From contig NZ_CP024920.1 in assembly GCF_002795865.1 (NCBI RefSeq), positions 1,089,001 through 1,153,000 of the forward strand: a stretch of DNA of 64,000 nucleotides. Direction: 5' to 3'. The number at the start of each line of letters is the position of its first letter. The first letter of the stretch is position 1. Below the pieces are notes generated by a model. That model had not been told where the DNA came from. It did no database searches and saw only the letters and a list, made by a program, of their open reading frames with translations. Positions 7,907-16,969 of the stretch are shown piece by piece. Source of the stretch: Qipengyuania seohaensis. GTDB lineage: Bacteria; Pseudomonadota; Alphaproteobacteria; Sphingomonadales; Sphingomonadaceae. The translations under genes were made by a program, and so were the position numbers.

Positions 7907-8497
7907 GTGGCGCTTGACCAACTAGGCGAGTTCAAGGCTGCACTAGCAGACCTCGACAACCAGGTAATCCTGGATAGGTTCTATTATTCGCGTCAAGCGC
8001 TCATGCTTGATGGCGATGCGGAGGCCCAATTACGCAGGTCAGTTGCTAAGAACTTCGGTGTGGCCATGCGCGATGTCATTGTTACCGGCTCTGCCAAGCT
8101 TGGCTTTACAATCGTGGCTAAGGAGAAGCGGCCGATATTTTCCCCCTTCGCCGATGAGTCGGACATCGACATCGCGATCATTTCGGCCGACCTATTCACG
8201 AGTTTATGGAAGGATGCCGCGGCTTTCGTGGTTGAGCACGGGCAAGGCAGTTGGCCTGACGCAAATTCATTCCGCAAATACCTACTGCGAGGCTGGCTCC
8301 GCCCTGACCGATTACCGAAGACTGCCGAGTTTCCCCGCTCCAAGGCTTGGTTTGACTTTTTTCGGCTACTGACCGCGTCGGGAGAGTATGGCCCGTACAA
8401 GATCACCGGGGGCGTGTACTATGATGAACAGTTCTGGGAAACCTACGCCGCCTCATCATTCGATTCCTGCAGACTGGCAATTGAGACACCCATATGA
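7907..8497 (+). CDS. Nucleotidyltransferase-fold protein, first gene of a two-gene unit
   Basis: The 196-residue protein has the nucleotidyltransferase signature: Gly61-Ser62 in VTGSAKLGF, then Asp86 and Asp88 in DESDIDIAII. Catalytic metal-binding residues are therefore kept. The rest is helical and does not match a tRNA nucleotidyltransferase or a typical antibiotic-modifying enzyme. The start is a GTG. The end overlaps the DUF262 gene by ATGA, implying joint function. It could act as a minimal nucleotidyltransferase antitoxin/toxin, or make a signal nucleotide. The place beside a restriction system and the tRNA boundary suggests a defence role, by inference only. Confidence 0.72.
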   Translation: MALDQLGEFKAALADLDNQVILDRFYYSRQALMLDGDAEAQLRRSVAKNFGVAMRDVIVTGSAKLGFTIVAKEKRPIFSPFADESDIDIAIISADLFTSLWKDAAAFVVEHGQGSWPDANSFRKYLLRGWLRPDRLPKTAEFPRSKAWFDFFRLLTASGEYGPYKITGGVYYDEQFWETYAASSFDSCRLAIETPI

Positions 8498-9630
8498 AAG
8501 CTTCCGCTGAGAGCCGTCGCATCGGCAATATCATTAAGGCGATCCGCGAAGGTGCGCTGATACCCCGTCCCGATTTTCAACGCCGAGCAGTCTGGACCAA
8601 CCCAGACAAAGTCGCGTTCATCGACACAATTCTGTCGGGCTACCCATTCCCAGAAATATATATCGCGACACAAAGCGTCGATGTTGATGCTGGCGATGTG
8701 GTAGAAATGCTCGTCGATGGGCAGCAGAGAATGCGTACCGTTTTTGACTACTTCACGGGGGTGTCCCCGTTCAAAAACTCCCGCTCCATCACTGCGTTCA
8801 AGGACCTGACAAAGGAACAAAAGGAAGCTTTTCTCGCCTACGAGGTTGCGGTTAGAAATCTCGGCATCAATGACGATGAGACTATTCGCGGCATTTTTCG
8901 GCGGATGAACCGCACCTCATACAGTCTGAACGATATGGAGCGCTATAACGCAGCTTATCTTGGCCAGTTCAAGAAGTTCTCCGAAGCCCTTGCGGAAGAT
9001 GACTTCATTAAGGACCACAAGATTTTCAGCTCTACCGACGTAAGGAGAATGCGGGACGTATCGTACATCGCTTCACTGACTGCGACGATGATGTCTAATT
9101 ATTTTAATCGGGACTCTGAGGTTGAAGAGTTTCTTGAGAACTACAACGAGGAGTTCTCGCAAGCGCAAGAAGTCTATAGCCGGTATCAGGCGGTCTTCGA
9201 CTTCCTAACGGAGCTTGATTTATCAAGTAAATCGCGAGCCTGGAGGAAGGTGGATTTCTACAACTTGGCGACAGAACTAGATCGCCTTTTGTTTAAGGAA
9301 AAGAAACGCCCTGTCCCTGAGGCCGCAAAGGAAGCTCTGGCAAATCTCTACGCAGCAGTAGATGAAGCTCGTGAGAATGCTCCCACCGACCCACTCGTTG
9401 AAAAGTATTTCAGCGCTACGTTGCAGAATACCAACGACCGAGCTCAGAGAATCATGCGGGGTGAAGTTCTGAAGGAGATACTTGGCCGTCTTGAGGCTGA
9501 CGAGTTTGAGGTAGCCATCACCGAATTGCCATTCGACATTGAAGGTCGAGAATCCGACGGAGAGGTCGGCGACGCGTTGGCCAAGGACGATCAAGGCGCA
9601 ACAGAATCTATACAAGCTGGCCTCATCTAG
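8494..9630 (+). CDS. DUF262 (ParB/GmrS-like) protein
   Basis: The 378-residue protein carries the DUF262 pattern: PDFQRRAVW (26-34), SGYPFPEIY (48-56) and VDGQQRMRTV (74-83), where the DGQQR loop is the likely nucleotide-binding site. In GmrSD type IV restriction proteins this domain is joined to a DUF1524 HNH nuclease; here no HNH motif follows, and the C-terminal half is helical. It is translationally coupled to the nucleotidyltransferase-fold gene (ATGA). The pair may be a defence or toxin-like module. It ends 91 bp before the tRNA-Lys 3' end. Confidence 0.82.
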   Translation: MKASAESRRIGNIIKAIREGALIPRPDFQRRAVWTNPDKVAFIDTILSGYPFPEIYIATQSVDVDAGDVVEMLVDGQQRMRTVFDYFTGVSPFKNSRSITAFKDLTKEQKEAFLAYEVAVRNLGINDDETIRGIFRRMNRTSYSLNDMERYNAAYLGQFKKFSEALAEDDFIKDHKIFSSTDVRRMRDVSYIASLTATMMSNYFNRDSEVEEFLENYNEEFSQAQEVYSRYQAVFDFLTELDLSSKSRAWRKVDFYNLATELDRLLFKEKKRPVPEAAKEALANLYAAVDEARENAPTDPLVEKYFSATLQNTNDRAQRIMRGEVLKEILGRLEADEFEVAITELPFDIEGRESDGEVGDALAKDDQGATESIQAGLI

Positions 9631-9721
9631 CCACTCGGTGCTTATTCGGTGTTCAGTGGCAGGCCGAGCACCAGAGCCTTGCCAAGGGACCACCCAAGTC
9701 GCTGTTATCTAAGGGAAAAGG

Positions 9722-9798
<77 letters not shown>

Positions 9799-9911
9799 AC
9801 CACGAGGGCCACCTAGGCATGCTATCGCGGGTGGTCAAGCATGGTTTCACCTGTCATCAACCCAAGCACGAAATAAGCCGGAAGCCGGCGAGCAATTGGA
9901 GCGAATGAAGC

Positions 9912-10493
9912 TTGGAACCCCTCGACGCGCGATCTGCCCGGAGCCGTGACGGAGGACCCTCGTTCTCTCTCGGCTCGCGCGTGCTGCGCGCGTTCTGGTC
10001 GGCAAGCTGGCTGCTGCTTGCGCGTTGGACTCCGCCGCCCTTCCATGGCTGGCGGGTATTGGTGCTGAAGTGTTTCGGTGCAAAGCTGGGGCCGAACTGC
10101 CGTGTTCATGCCAGCGCCAATATCTGGTGGCCCGGAAACCTCAGTTGCGGTTCAGGGGTCCTGATCGGCCCTGGGGCGATAATCTACAATCAGGGGCAAG
10201 TAACGATTGGCGATAGGGCGGTAATCTCGCAGCGGGCGCATCTTTGTGCGAGCACGCATGATATTGAAGACCCGCATTTCCAGCTGGTCCTGGCTCCTAT
10301 CGACATCGGGCCTTCTTGCTGGGTCGCCGCCGAAGCGTTCGTTGGCCCCAAGGTCTCCATGGCTGCGGGATCCGTGCTCGCAGCCAGGGGCGCTTTGTTT
10401 GCCGACACCGAGGAATGGACCGTCTATTCGGGCAATCCGGCTGCTGCGTTCAAGGCGCGCGCGCGGCAAGCTGGCGCAGGGTCAGACCGGTAA
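9912..10493 (+). CDS. WcaF-type hexapeptide-repeat acetyltransferase
   Basis: The 193-residue protein has left-handed beta-helix repeats from about residue 60 on (GPNCRVHASANIWWPGNLSC, GVLIGPGAIIYNQG, VTIGDRAVISQRAHL) and the histidine of STHDIEDPHF, as in colanic-acid-type O-acetyltransferases. It would acetylate a sugar in exopolysaccharide or envelope assembly, using acetyl-CoA. The start is a TTG with GGAG ten bases upstream. The last 44 bp overlap the convergent folK gene. No other polysaccharide gene is adjacent. Confidence 0.83.
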   Translation: MEPLDARSARSRDGGPSFSLGSRVLRAFWSASWLLLARWTPPPFHGWRVLVLKCFGAKLGPNCRVHASANIWWPGNLSCGSGVLIGPGAIIYNQGQVTIGDRAVISQRAHLCASTHDIEDPHFQLVLAPIDIGPSCWVAAEAFVGPKVSMAAGSVLAARGALFADTEEWTVYSGNPAAAFKARARQAGAGSDR

Positions 10494-10959
10494 CCGGGTC
10501 GCGCCAGCCGGGCGCAATCGCCGCGCAAGGCTGCAGGACGAAGTCGCGCTCGCGAAACAGCGCATGGGGAATGGTGAGATCGGGCGAGGACCATGTACCG
10601 CCGCTCCACAGAACGATGTCGAGGTCCAGTTGCCTGCGACGCCAAGGGGCACCGGTGCGTCGGCGACCGAAATCCGCTTCTATTTCCTGGAGCAGGAGGA
10701 GCATCTGCCGCGGTGCTGCCTGCGCAAGGATGATGGCTGCGGCATTTGCATATTCGCGCTCGGAGGGGCCTATGGGCCGGCTGCGCATGATCGGCGATAA
10801 GCTTTCGACACCAAGGCCGCGTGCTTCGAAAACGGACCGAACCTGCGTCAGAACAGCCCGCGGTCCTCCGATACCGGGCACACGCATGTTGGAACCAAGC
10901 GCGATAAGGTAGCGGTGTTCGGCCCCATCGCTCGCATCTTTGGGTTCAGAAAATTGCAT
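10450..10959 (-). CDS. folK: 2-amino-4-hydroxy-6-hydroxymethyldihydropteridine diphosphokinase
   Basis: FolK transfers pyrophosphate from ATP to 6-hydroxymethyl-dihydropterin in folate synthesis. The 169-residue protein has YLIALGSNM near the N-terminus and RRRQLDLDIVLW, with the two metal-binding aspartates, at about 108-119, plus IPHALFRERDFVL. The start overlaps the stop of the preceding gene by 14 bp (ATGCAATTTTCTGA), so it is translated with that unit. Length is normal for the family. Confidence 0.93.
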   Translation of the reverse strand: MQFSEPKDASDGAEHRYLIALGSNMRVPGIGGPRAVLTQVRSVFEARGLGVESLSPIMRSRPIGPSEREYANAAAIILAQAAPRQMLLLLQEIEADFGRRRTGAPWRRRQLDLDIVLWSGGTWSSPDLTIPHALFRERDFVLQPCAAIAPGWRDPVTGLTLRQLAARAP

Positions 10960-11368
10960 TGGCCGCTTCGCTGGCAGAGAAATCTCCGAGCGTTACCCGG
11001 CGCCGGCGTTTTATCAGGCCTTCGATCCCGATTTTGAATGGGACCTCGATATTCTGGCTGTAATTCGACGCGCGCATCTGCACGCAGAAGGTCTTTTCGT
11101 CGGGGCGGTGGGTGATGATGGCGGCCGCGTGAATTTTCCCGCTTTCGGCCCGGGGACGAAGGAGCGTGGCAAGGCGATCCTGCACCTCCTCTTTCCCATT
11201 GATGGGGGCCAGATCCAGCACGGCGAGATTGTGGATGACGCCGCTGGCCCTCAATTCGAAGATCAGCGGGAAGAAATGGCCATCCTTCTCGATCCGGGCC
11301 ACCGCCGCTTCGAGCGCGGAGGTGAACAGGCGGTCCAGCTGTCCTTGGTCGATGTCCCCTTCGGACAA
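10946..11368 (-). CDS. Unrecognised 140-residue conserved-type protein between aguB and folK
   Basis: The chosen start is the TTG at 11368, two bases after the aguB stop, with GAGGA about nine bases upstream. The frame is open further upstream but that part runs antisense-parallel to aguB and is not convincing. The product looks like a soluble alpha/beta protein (FFPLIFELRASGVIHNLAVL, then AAAIITHRPDEK). I recognise no family. It lies in a same-strand run with a methyltransferase, aguB and folK. Confidence 0.65.
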   Translation of the reverse strand: MSEGDIDQGQLDRLFTSALEAAVARIEKDGHFFPLIFELRASGVIHNLAVLDLAPINGKEEVQDRLATLLRPRAESGKIHAAAIITHRPDEKTFCVQMRASNYSQNIEVPFKIGIEGLIKRRRRVTLGDFSASEAANAIF

Positions 11369-11370
11369 GG

Positions 11371-12246
11371 TCAGATGTCCTCGCAAATCCGGGAATAGAG
11401 TTGCGGCCTGCGATCCCGGAAGAAGCCCATTCCGGCGCGGTGCGTTGCCGCCTGATCGAGATCGAGCGTCGCGACCAGTACCCCGTCCTCGTCGCGGCCG
11501 TACTGCTCGAGGAGGTCGCCCCACTCGTCGCTGATGAAGCTGTGGCCGTAGAAGCTTTGCCGGCGATTGTCGGGCCCTTCGTGGCCGATCCGATTGGCTG
11601 CCGCGACCGGCATGCAATTCGAGACCGCATGACCGATCATCGCCCGCCGCCACATCCGGCTGGTGTCGAGATCGGCATCGTATGGCTCGGACCCGATTGC
11701 CGTGGGATAGAGCAGGACTTCGGCCCCCTTCAGCGCCATGACGCGGGCGCATTCCGGGTACCATTGGTCCCAGCAAATGCCGACGCCGATCCGGGCAGTG
11801 CCGCCAGTGCAAGGCACGTCCCAGACCTTGAACCCGTCGTTCCCGGGCCGGAAATAGTACTTTTCCTCATAGCCCGGGCCATCGGGGATATGGCTCTTGC
11901 GATAGGTCCCCATGATACCGCCATCGGGCCCGATCATCGCCAGCGTGTTGTAGTAGTGATGCCCGTCACGCTCGAAATAGCTGGTCGGGATCGCCACCTT
12001 CAGCTTCGCCGCCAGCTCCTGCATAGCAAGGACGGAGGCATGCTCCGCCGTCGGGCGCGCGCGGGCGAACAGCGCTTCGTCCTCTTCACGGCAGAAGTAC
12101 TCGCCGGCAAACAGCTCGGGCGGCAGGATCACCTGCGCGCCCTTGCTTGCCGCCTCCTCCACGAGCGCGGCCACGGCGGCCACGTTCTCCCTCTCGGCCT
12201 TGCGGGCGAGGGCAAGCTGGATGACGGCGACGGTCAGCTGTCGCAT
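11371..12246 (-). CDS. aguB: N-carbamoylputrescine amidase
   Basis: A nitrilase-superfamily enzyme of 291 residues that hydrolyses N-carbamoylputrescine to putrescine, CO2 and ammonia in polyamine synthesis from arginine. The triad is visible as Glu in PPELFAGEYF, Lys in YRKSHIPDGPGY and Cys in GICWDQWYPE. The YFRPGN and WDVPCTGG context matches AguB rather than other amidases. The start is the ATG before RQLTVAVIQ, 9 bp after the upstream gene's stop. No agmatine deiminase (aguA) is next to it. Confidence 0.92.
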   Translation of the reverse strand: MRQLTVAVIQLALARKAERENVAAVAALVEEAASKGAQVILPPELFAGEYFCREEDEALFARARPTAEHASVLAMQELAAKLKVAIPTSYFERDGHHYYNTLAMIGPDGGIMGTYRKSHIPDGPGYEEKYYFRPGNDGFKVWDVPCTGGTARIGVGICWDQWYPECARVMALKGAEVLLYPTAIGSEPYDADLDTSRMWRRAMIGHAVSNCMPVAAANRIGHEGPDNRRQSFYGHSFISDEWGDLLEQYGRDEDGVLVATLDLDQAATHRAGMGFFRDRRPQLYSRICEDI

Positions 12247-12254
12247 GGCGGGCC

Positions 12255-13157
12255 TCAGGGACGCTTCTTGAACAGGAGCGTCATGCGATCGCTCTCGCCC
12301 TTGTCGGCGAGATCGGCGCGCTTGGTGCTCTGGACCGGGGGCATTTCCCACACGCCGCCATCATGGTCGGCGGTATCGTTGGGGTTGGCGTTGATTTCGC
12401 TCGAAGCCACGAGATCGAAGCCGTTGAGGCGCATGAAATCGACGACGTCCTGCTGGCGGAGGTACCCCTTGGTGCCATTGGCATAGGACCACGGCGCATC
12501 GGCTTTCGCGCGGTGCTGGACCACGCCGAGATAGCCGTCGTCCTTGAGCAGTTCGCGCATGGCGCGGATCTCGGTATCGGCAATGCCGGCGCGGGTGATG
12601 CCGTGCAGGCTGCGAATGACGAGAATACGGTCGAAAGTTCCCTTCTGATCATCAGGGATAGTTTCCAGCGTCATACCCGAGAAGTTGTCTGCGGCGAGCC
12701 CGGTATAGCCCGCCACTTCCTCGCCGAAGCCGGCAGCTGCCGCACGGATGCGGTCCTGCCGCTCCGCGTCGCTGGTGGCGTTGAGCGGGTTGGCATAGAG
12801 GCCGACCAGTTCGCCCTCGCCGCCGAGATAGTGGCCGAGCAGGCGCGAATACCAGCCGCCGCCGGGGGCGTATTCGCCCACCTTCATATGCGGACCGACG
12901 TGGAAGAAGGCGAGCGTTTCGGCCGGGTGGCGGAATACGTCGCGCTGGCTGTCCTCGGCGCGGGTGGGGTGCTGGATGGCACCCGACAATGCCTCTCCAT
13001 GATGCTTCATGAAGGTCGCGGTGTCCTTCACATGCTCGGCCATGTCGTGCTGGCCGTGATGGCCTTCGTGCCCTGCCTTGCCGTGGTTATGGGCAATGGC
13101 GGGCGCTGCGATCGCCAGAGTGGTCGCGGCGGCAGCGGCGGCAAGCAGTATACGCAT
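12255..13157 (-). CDS. Exported class I SAM-dependent methyltransferase-like protein
   Basis: The protein of about 300 residues begins with a signal peptide (RILLAAAAAATTLAIAAPAIA) and a His-rich stretch (HNHGKAGHEGHHGQHD) that may bind metal. The body has a methyltransferase fold with a degenerate glycine loop (VGEYAPGGGWYSRLLG), a pattern common in predicted exported methyltransferases of proteobacteria. Two ATGs lie in tandem at 13160 and 13157; AAGGAG is best spaced for the second. It heads the run leading to aguB and folK. Substrate unknown. Confidence 0.8.
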   Translation of the reverse strand: MRILLAAAAAATTLAIAAPAIAHNHGKAGHEGHHGQHDMAEHVKDTATFMKHHGEALSGAIQHPTRAEDSQRDVFRHPAETLAFFHVGPHMKVGEYAPGGGWYSRLLGHYLGGEGELVGLYANPLNATSDAERQDRIRAAAAGFGEEVAGYTGLAADNFSGMTLETIPDDQKGTFDRILVIRSLHGITRAGIADTEIRAMRELLKDDGYLGVVQHRAKADAPWSYANGTKGYLRQQDVVDFMRLNGFDLVASSEINANPNDTADHDGGVWEMPPVQSTKRADLADKGESDRMTLLFKKRP

Positions 13158-13261
13158 CATGTCTCTCCTTGAACTTGTTCCGCGCGTCCTGCCTGCACAC
13201 GCACTGGATGACAAGCGGGGAGAGGCTTCCTATCTCCCAGTCCAACAAGGAGAATGGCTAC

Positions 13262-13801
13262 ATGGCGCAGCAACAGGCGATTGTCGCAGGCGGATGCTTC
13301 TGGTGCACCGAAGCGGTGATGAAGGACGTGATCGGCGTAAGCGACGTCGAGAGCGGATATATCGGCGGCGACAAGCCGAACCCTACCTACAAGGAGGTCT
13401 GCACCGGCACGACCGGCCATGCCGAAGGCGTGCGCGTCACCTTTGACGATGAACAGCTTGCGCTGGGCGATCTCTACGACGTCTTCCTCGGCACGCACGA
13501 CCCGACCCAGCTCAACCGCCAGGGCGGCGACATCGGCACCCAGTACCGCAGCGCCATCTTCCCCTTGGGCGACGACCAGCGCGCCGAGGCCGAAGCCGCC
13601 ATCCAGCGCTGGAACAAGGACCACGCCGGACAGAGCGCGGTGACCACGATCGAGACGGGCGATTGGTACCCGGCAGAGGACTACCACCAGGAGTACTGGG
13701 ACGGCGAAGGCCAGCGCAATCCCTATTGCCTCGCGGTCATCCCGCCCAAGCTGATGAAGCTTAGGAAGAGCTTCCAGAAGTACCTCAAGCCCGAGGCCTG
13801 A
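13262..13801 (+). CDS. msrA: Peptide methionine-S-sulfoxide reductase MsrA
   Basis: The 179-residue enzyme has the catalytic GCFWCTE near the N-terminus, and EGVRVTFDD and YRSAIF as expected for MsrA, which repairs the S epimer of methionine sulfoxide. The start at 13262 is set by AAGGAGAA upstream. A resolving cysteine near the C-terminus is in NPYCLAV. The divergent upstream neighbour is the exported methyltransferase-like gene. The MsrB partner is at 29149-29547 in the same window. Confidence 0.95.
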   Translation: MAQQQAIVAGGCFWCTEAVMKDVIGVSDVESGYIGGDKPNPTYKEVCTGTTGHAEGVRVTFDDEQLALGDLYDVFLGTHDPTQLNRQGGDIGTQYRSAIFPLGDDQRAEAEAAIQRWNKDHAGQSAVTTIETGDWYPAEDYHQEYWDGEGQRNPYCLAVIPPKLMKLRKSFQKYLKPEA

Positions 13802-14072
13802 ACACCTCGCACCCCCTGTAGGACGCAGGTAGGACTGCCCCCTGCCTGCCCTACAGAATGGAACGGGTGGAACACGGTCCTGGGGGAGAAATCGTCGGCA
13901 GCGCGCAAGCCCGGAGTGCCAATCGAGGCTGCCGCGTTTTCTTGCAGGGGCGCTCGGCTTTTTCACGCCTAGGATGTTGGCACGATCGCTGGAATGTAGG
14001 AAATAGACCACTGTCAGCGATCGGGGCCTGATTTGCGGTCTTCTGGTGGCACCCTCGCCACATATATAAGGC

Positions 14073-14828
14073 CTAATACTTTCTCAGCCAACCGGACTTC
14101 TTGATGCGACCGTCTGTCAGCATGTCCAAGACTGCTGCGCGCAGGTCCAAGTTTGTGGTCCAGTCCTCAGGATGAAAATAGGCTATCGTTGAATCAATGA
14201 TGCGCAGGGGCGTAGAGTGCGCGCCAAGGGATCTCAGACCGTTCTCTTCATACCCTTGGCCTTCCGCTTTCGTCAGCAGCGTTGTCCAGTAGGCGACCAC
14301 ATCCGGGTAATTTGTTCTCAGAAACTCAGAAATTCGCAGCAACTCCTTATCAGTGACGCAACTCGTTGCTTGTGAGCGAGGGTAGGGGGACAGAGTTTTA
14401 TTGAGATAGGAAAGTCGCGGTTGAGCGTAAAAAGCATCGATCTGTTCACGCGTTAGCAGAGGCAAGCCTAGCCTCTTTCTGACAGCTTGACGCGACATGA
14501 GATGGACCAGCTTCTCGGGCACCTCATAAGTAAAATGACGGTCGCTAAAGTCATCGAACAGCGCCTTGTACCCCTCTACCAGCGGTATGAGCCCAAGCTG
14601 CTCAGAGGATTCCAATGCCCAAAGAGGATACGCAAAATCCGCTGCCAAAAGCATCGAATTCAGGTCGTTGCGCTCAATGAACTCAAGCTCTGCGTCAAGG
14701 TTAAACCAATTCAAATGACCAAGCCACGAAGGCTCGCGATTCTCAGCTAGGAAATGCTCGATGTTTTCAGCAGTGCAAATCTCTATAAAGCCCTTCCAAC
14801 GGCCTTCGAAAACGTCACTGATCGTCAT
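14073..14828 (-). CDS. Unrecognised 251-residue protein in an AT-rich insert
   Basis: The sequence is visibly more AT-rich and uses rarer codons than msrA and rsmB on either side. The protein is soluble, rich in aromatic and acidic residues, without signal peptide or membrane segment. I see no catalytic motif. It is divergent from the small membrane protein gene at 15061. The pair looks like a recent insertion between msrA and rsmB. Confidence 0.55.
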   Translation of the reverse strand: MTISDVFEGRWKGFIEICTAENIEHFLAENREPSWLGHLNWFNLDAELEFIERNDLNSMLLAADFAYPLWALESSEQLGLIPLVEGYKALFDDFSDRHFTYEVPEKLVHLMSRQAVRKRLGLPLLTREQIDAFYAQPRLSYLNKTLSPYPRSQATSCVTDKELLRISEFLRTNYPDVVAYWTTLLTKAEGQGYEENGLRSLGAHSTPLRIIDSTIAYFHPEDWTTNLDLRAAVLDMLTDGRIKKSGWLRKY

Positions 14829-15060
14829 GAAAGGGGCTCACTCTAACTACAGTCACATCGACCATTTGAAGGCTTATCATCTTCAAAGCGTTAAAGTACG
14901 TTACCCGCCCGTCTGCATCCATTATTTTACGCTTTTTCCAACCCACCCATCAGCGCGCAATGAAGAAGTCGTCAAGATCACCTTTGCTGGCAGGCAGTGA
15001 GAGATTTCTTCGCAATCTGAAGTTCTAGAAATCTTAAGCTTTTGAAGCGAAGCGCAGTAT

Positions 15061-15594
15061 ATGTGGCATTTATTGGCAAAACTCAGTGCCGGGGTGTTCG
15101 GGGTCTGTGTGTTTCTGGGGGTCGGATTCGCGTCCTTCCATAGCCGTGCGCCGAACTGGAAATTTATAGTCATAATATCCACGATTGTTACAGGCGTCTT
15201 CGCCGTTCGAGCCTATTTCCTCCTTCGCAGCGAGGAAGCACGGGTAAGCAAAGAATTGACGCCAGAGATAAGGGCTCTGCAGAAATTAGTGGATTCCATG
15301 GCTCTTCTGTCTTTAGCTGACCTTTCGGTTTTTATTACCGCACAACAGCAATTGACTCATGACGAGGATGAATTTGTGTTCGTCACATCACTCGGCAGCC
15401 CTGTACATAAAGTCGGCATACATATGAAGCGCTTAGGGCTCGCAGCCCATTTGCCGTATACGCAGATGAGCGAAGCGGAATTGGATCTTACAAAATTTAG
15501 CCTGACTCCCGAGGGGAAGGATTACCTTGGTACTCTACTCGATGGTGTCGCTAAGCGCAGACGTTTCTTGGCCCGCCAAGCAACCGCAGGATGA
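15061..15594 (+). CDS. Small membrane protein with two N-terminal transmembrane segments
   Basis: The 177-residue protein has hydrophobic helices at about residues 5-25 (LAKLSAGVFGVCVFLGVGFA) and 33-54 (WKFIVIISTIVTGVFAVRAY), then a cytoplasmic helical domain of about 120 residues that looks winged-helix-like near its end (FSLTPEGKDYLGTLLDG). No family is recognised. Base composition is low-GC like the divergent partner at 14073-14828. No strong ribosome binding site is seen. Confidence 0.55.
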   Translation: MWHLLAKLSAGVFGVCVFLGVGFASFHSRAPNWKFIVIISTIVTGVFAVRAYFLLRSEEARVSKELTPEIRALQKLVDSMALLSLADLSVFITAQQQLTHDEDEFVFVTSLGSPVHKVGIHMKRLGLAAHLPYTQMSEAELDLTKFSLTPEGKDYLGTLLDGVAKRRRFLARQATAG

Positions 15595-15665
15595 TGCCTC
15601 GCATCGACAATCGGACCTGATTTCGCAGCCTCCGGACCAACCGTCTCGAAGACCAGCAATCACAG

Positions 15666-16913
15666 CTACTCCGCCTGCCAACGCGCGACGAAAAAGCCGT
15701 CGAGGCCGCCATGGTCGGGCAGCATTCCGGGATCGGTACGCAGCCAGCCTTCGGAAGTGGGTGACAGGCCCTCGGGCAGTTCGTCCTGCGTTATCGGGTG
15801 CGGCTGCAGCCTCACGCGTTCGGCCTGCGCTTCGCCCTCCTCACCCTCCAGCGAGCAGACGGCGTAGATCAGCGTGCCGCCGGGCTTCAGCCAGCCTTGG
15901 GCGCGCTCCAATAGTGCGGACTGGAGCTCGGCCATCTCCGCGATCTGGCGTTGGCCGATGCGGTGGAGCACGTCGGGGTGGCGGCGGCAGGTGCCGGTCG
16001 CCGTGCAGGGCGCGTCGAGCAGGATCGCATCGAACTGGTGCTTCGGCTCCCACGCCAGCGCGTCGGCGCGCACGGTTCCGGCCTTCAATTCGGTGCGCTT
16101 CAGGTTCTGTTTCAAGAGGTCGAGGCGGCGCTTGGAGATATCGAGCGCGGTGACCTTCCACCCTTGCGCGGCAAGTTGCAGGGTCTTGCCGCCGGGCGCA
16201 GCGCACAAATCGAGGACGTGGCGGCCCTCGCCCTCACCCAGCAGGCGCGCAGGCAAGGAGGCGGCAAGGTCCTGCACCCACCATGCGCCGCCGCCGTCTT
16301 TCGTGCCGAAGCCCGCCAGCTTTTCGACATTCTCGCCGCGCGGCAGGCGCAAATGGCCCGGCATCAGGCTGTCGGCGGCAAGCTTCGCCTTGAACACCTC
16401 GGTCTCGCCTGCATCCTTCAGCGCCAGGTCGAGCGGCGGGGGATTGGCCAGACCGCTGGCGATCGAGCCTGCCCTCTCCCCCCAACGCTCCGCCACATCG
16501 GCAGGCAGCGTCGGCGCTTCGGGCAGTGCGAGTTCCTGTTTGCTCAGCGTCGAGAATACACCGTGAGCAAGCCGGCGCGGACCGCCTGCGAGCAGCGGCA
16601 GTCCCGTCGCCAGAACTGCATGCGGCGGCGTGTCCAGTCGCAGCCACTGGGCCAGCATCATGCGCAGCACCATGCGTGCCTTTGCATCGTTCGGCAGATT
16701 GGTCTTGGTCGCGCTGTCGATCGCGGCGTCGAGATCGACCATCCAGCGCAGCACCTCGCTGGCGATGGCGCGGGCAAGCGCCTTGTCCTCGAACTTGCGC
16801 ACCTCCTTGGTGGCCGCGCCGAAGGCGGTGTCGAGCGTCTCGCCGCGGCGCATGATTGCATCGAGCAGGCGAAGCGCGGCCTTGCGCGCATGAATTCCGG
16901 GGGGCTGTGCCAT
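15666..16913 (-). CDS. rsmB: RsmB-type rRNA cytosine-C5 methyltransferase
   Basis: This 415-residue enzyme joins an N-terminal NusB-like RNA-binding domain (about 1-140) to a SAM methyltransferase: motif I VLDLCAAPGGKTLQLA, the motif IV LLDAPCTATGTCRRHPDV with its Pro-Cys, and the catalytic Cys in YAVCSLEGEE. It methylates C967 of 16S rRNA in E. coli. Length and domain order are complete. The DUF1674 gene is divergent upstream, 56 bp away. Confidence 0.92.
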   Translation of the reverse strand: MAQPPGIHARKAALRLLDAIMRRGETLDTAFGAATKEVRKFEDKALARAIASEVLRWMVDLDAAIDSATKTNLPNDAKARMVLRMMLAQWLRLDTPPHAVLATGLPLLAGGPRRLAHGVFSTLSKQELALPEAPTLPADVAERWGERAGSIASGLANPPPLDLALKDAGETEVFKAKLAADSLMPGHLRLPRGENVEKLAGFGTKDGGGAWWVQDLAASLPARLLGEGEGRHVLDLCAAPGGKTLQLAAQGWKVTALDISKRRLDLLKQNLKRTELKAGTVRADALAWEPKHQFDAILLDAPCTATGTCRRHPDVLHRIGQRQIAEMAELQSALLERAQGWLKPGGTLIYAVCSLEGEEGEAQAERVRLQPHPITQDELPEGLSPTSEGWLRTDPGMLPDHGGLDGFFVARWQAE

Positions 16914-16969
16914 TGGCGATGCGCCTACTCGCTCTTGAAACCATGCGCCAGTCTGCGCATTTCAAATGC

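Noticed and set aside
13802..14072. Possible gene or RNA in the 271-bp gap after msrA
   Set aside because: Only a loose CTGTAGG/CCTACAG pairing was seen, with no T-run and no coding frame of quality.
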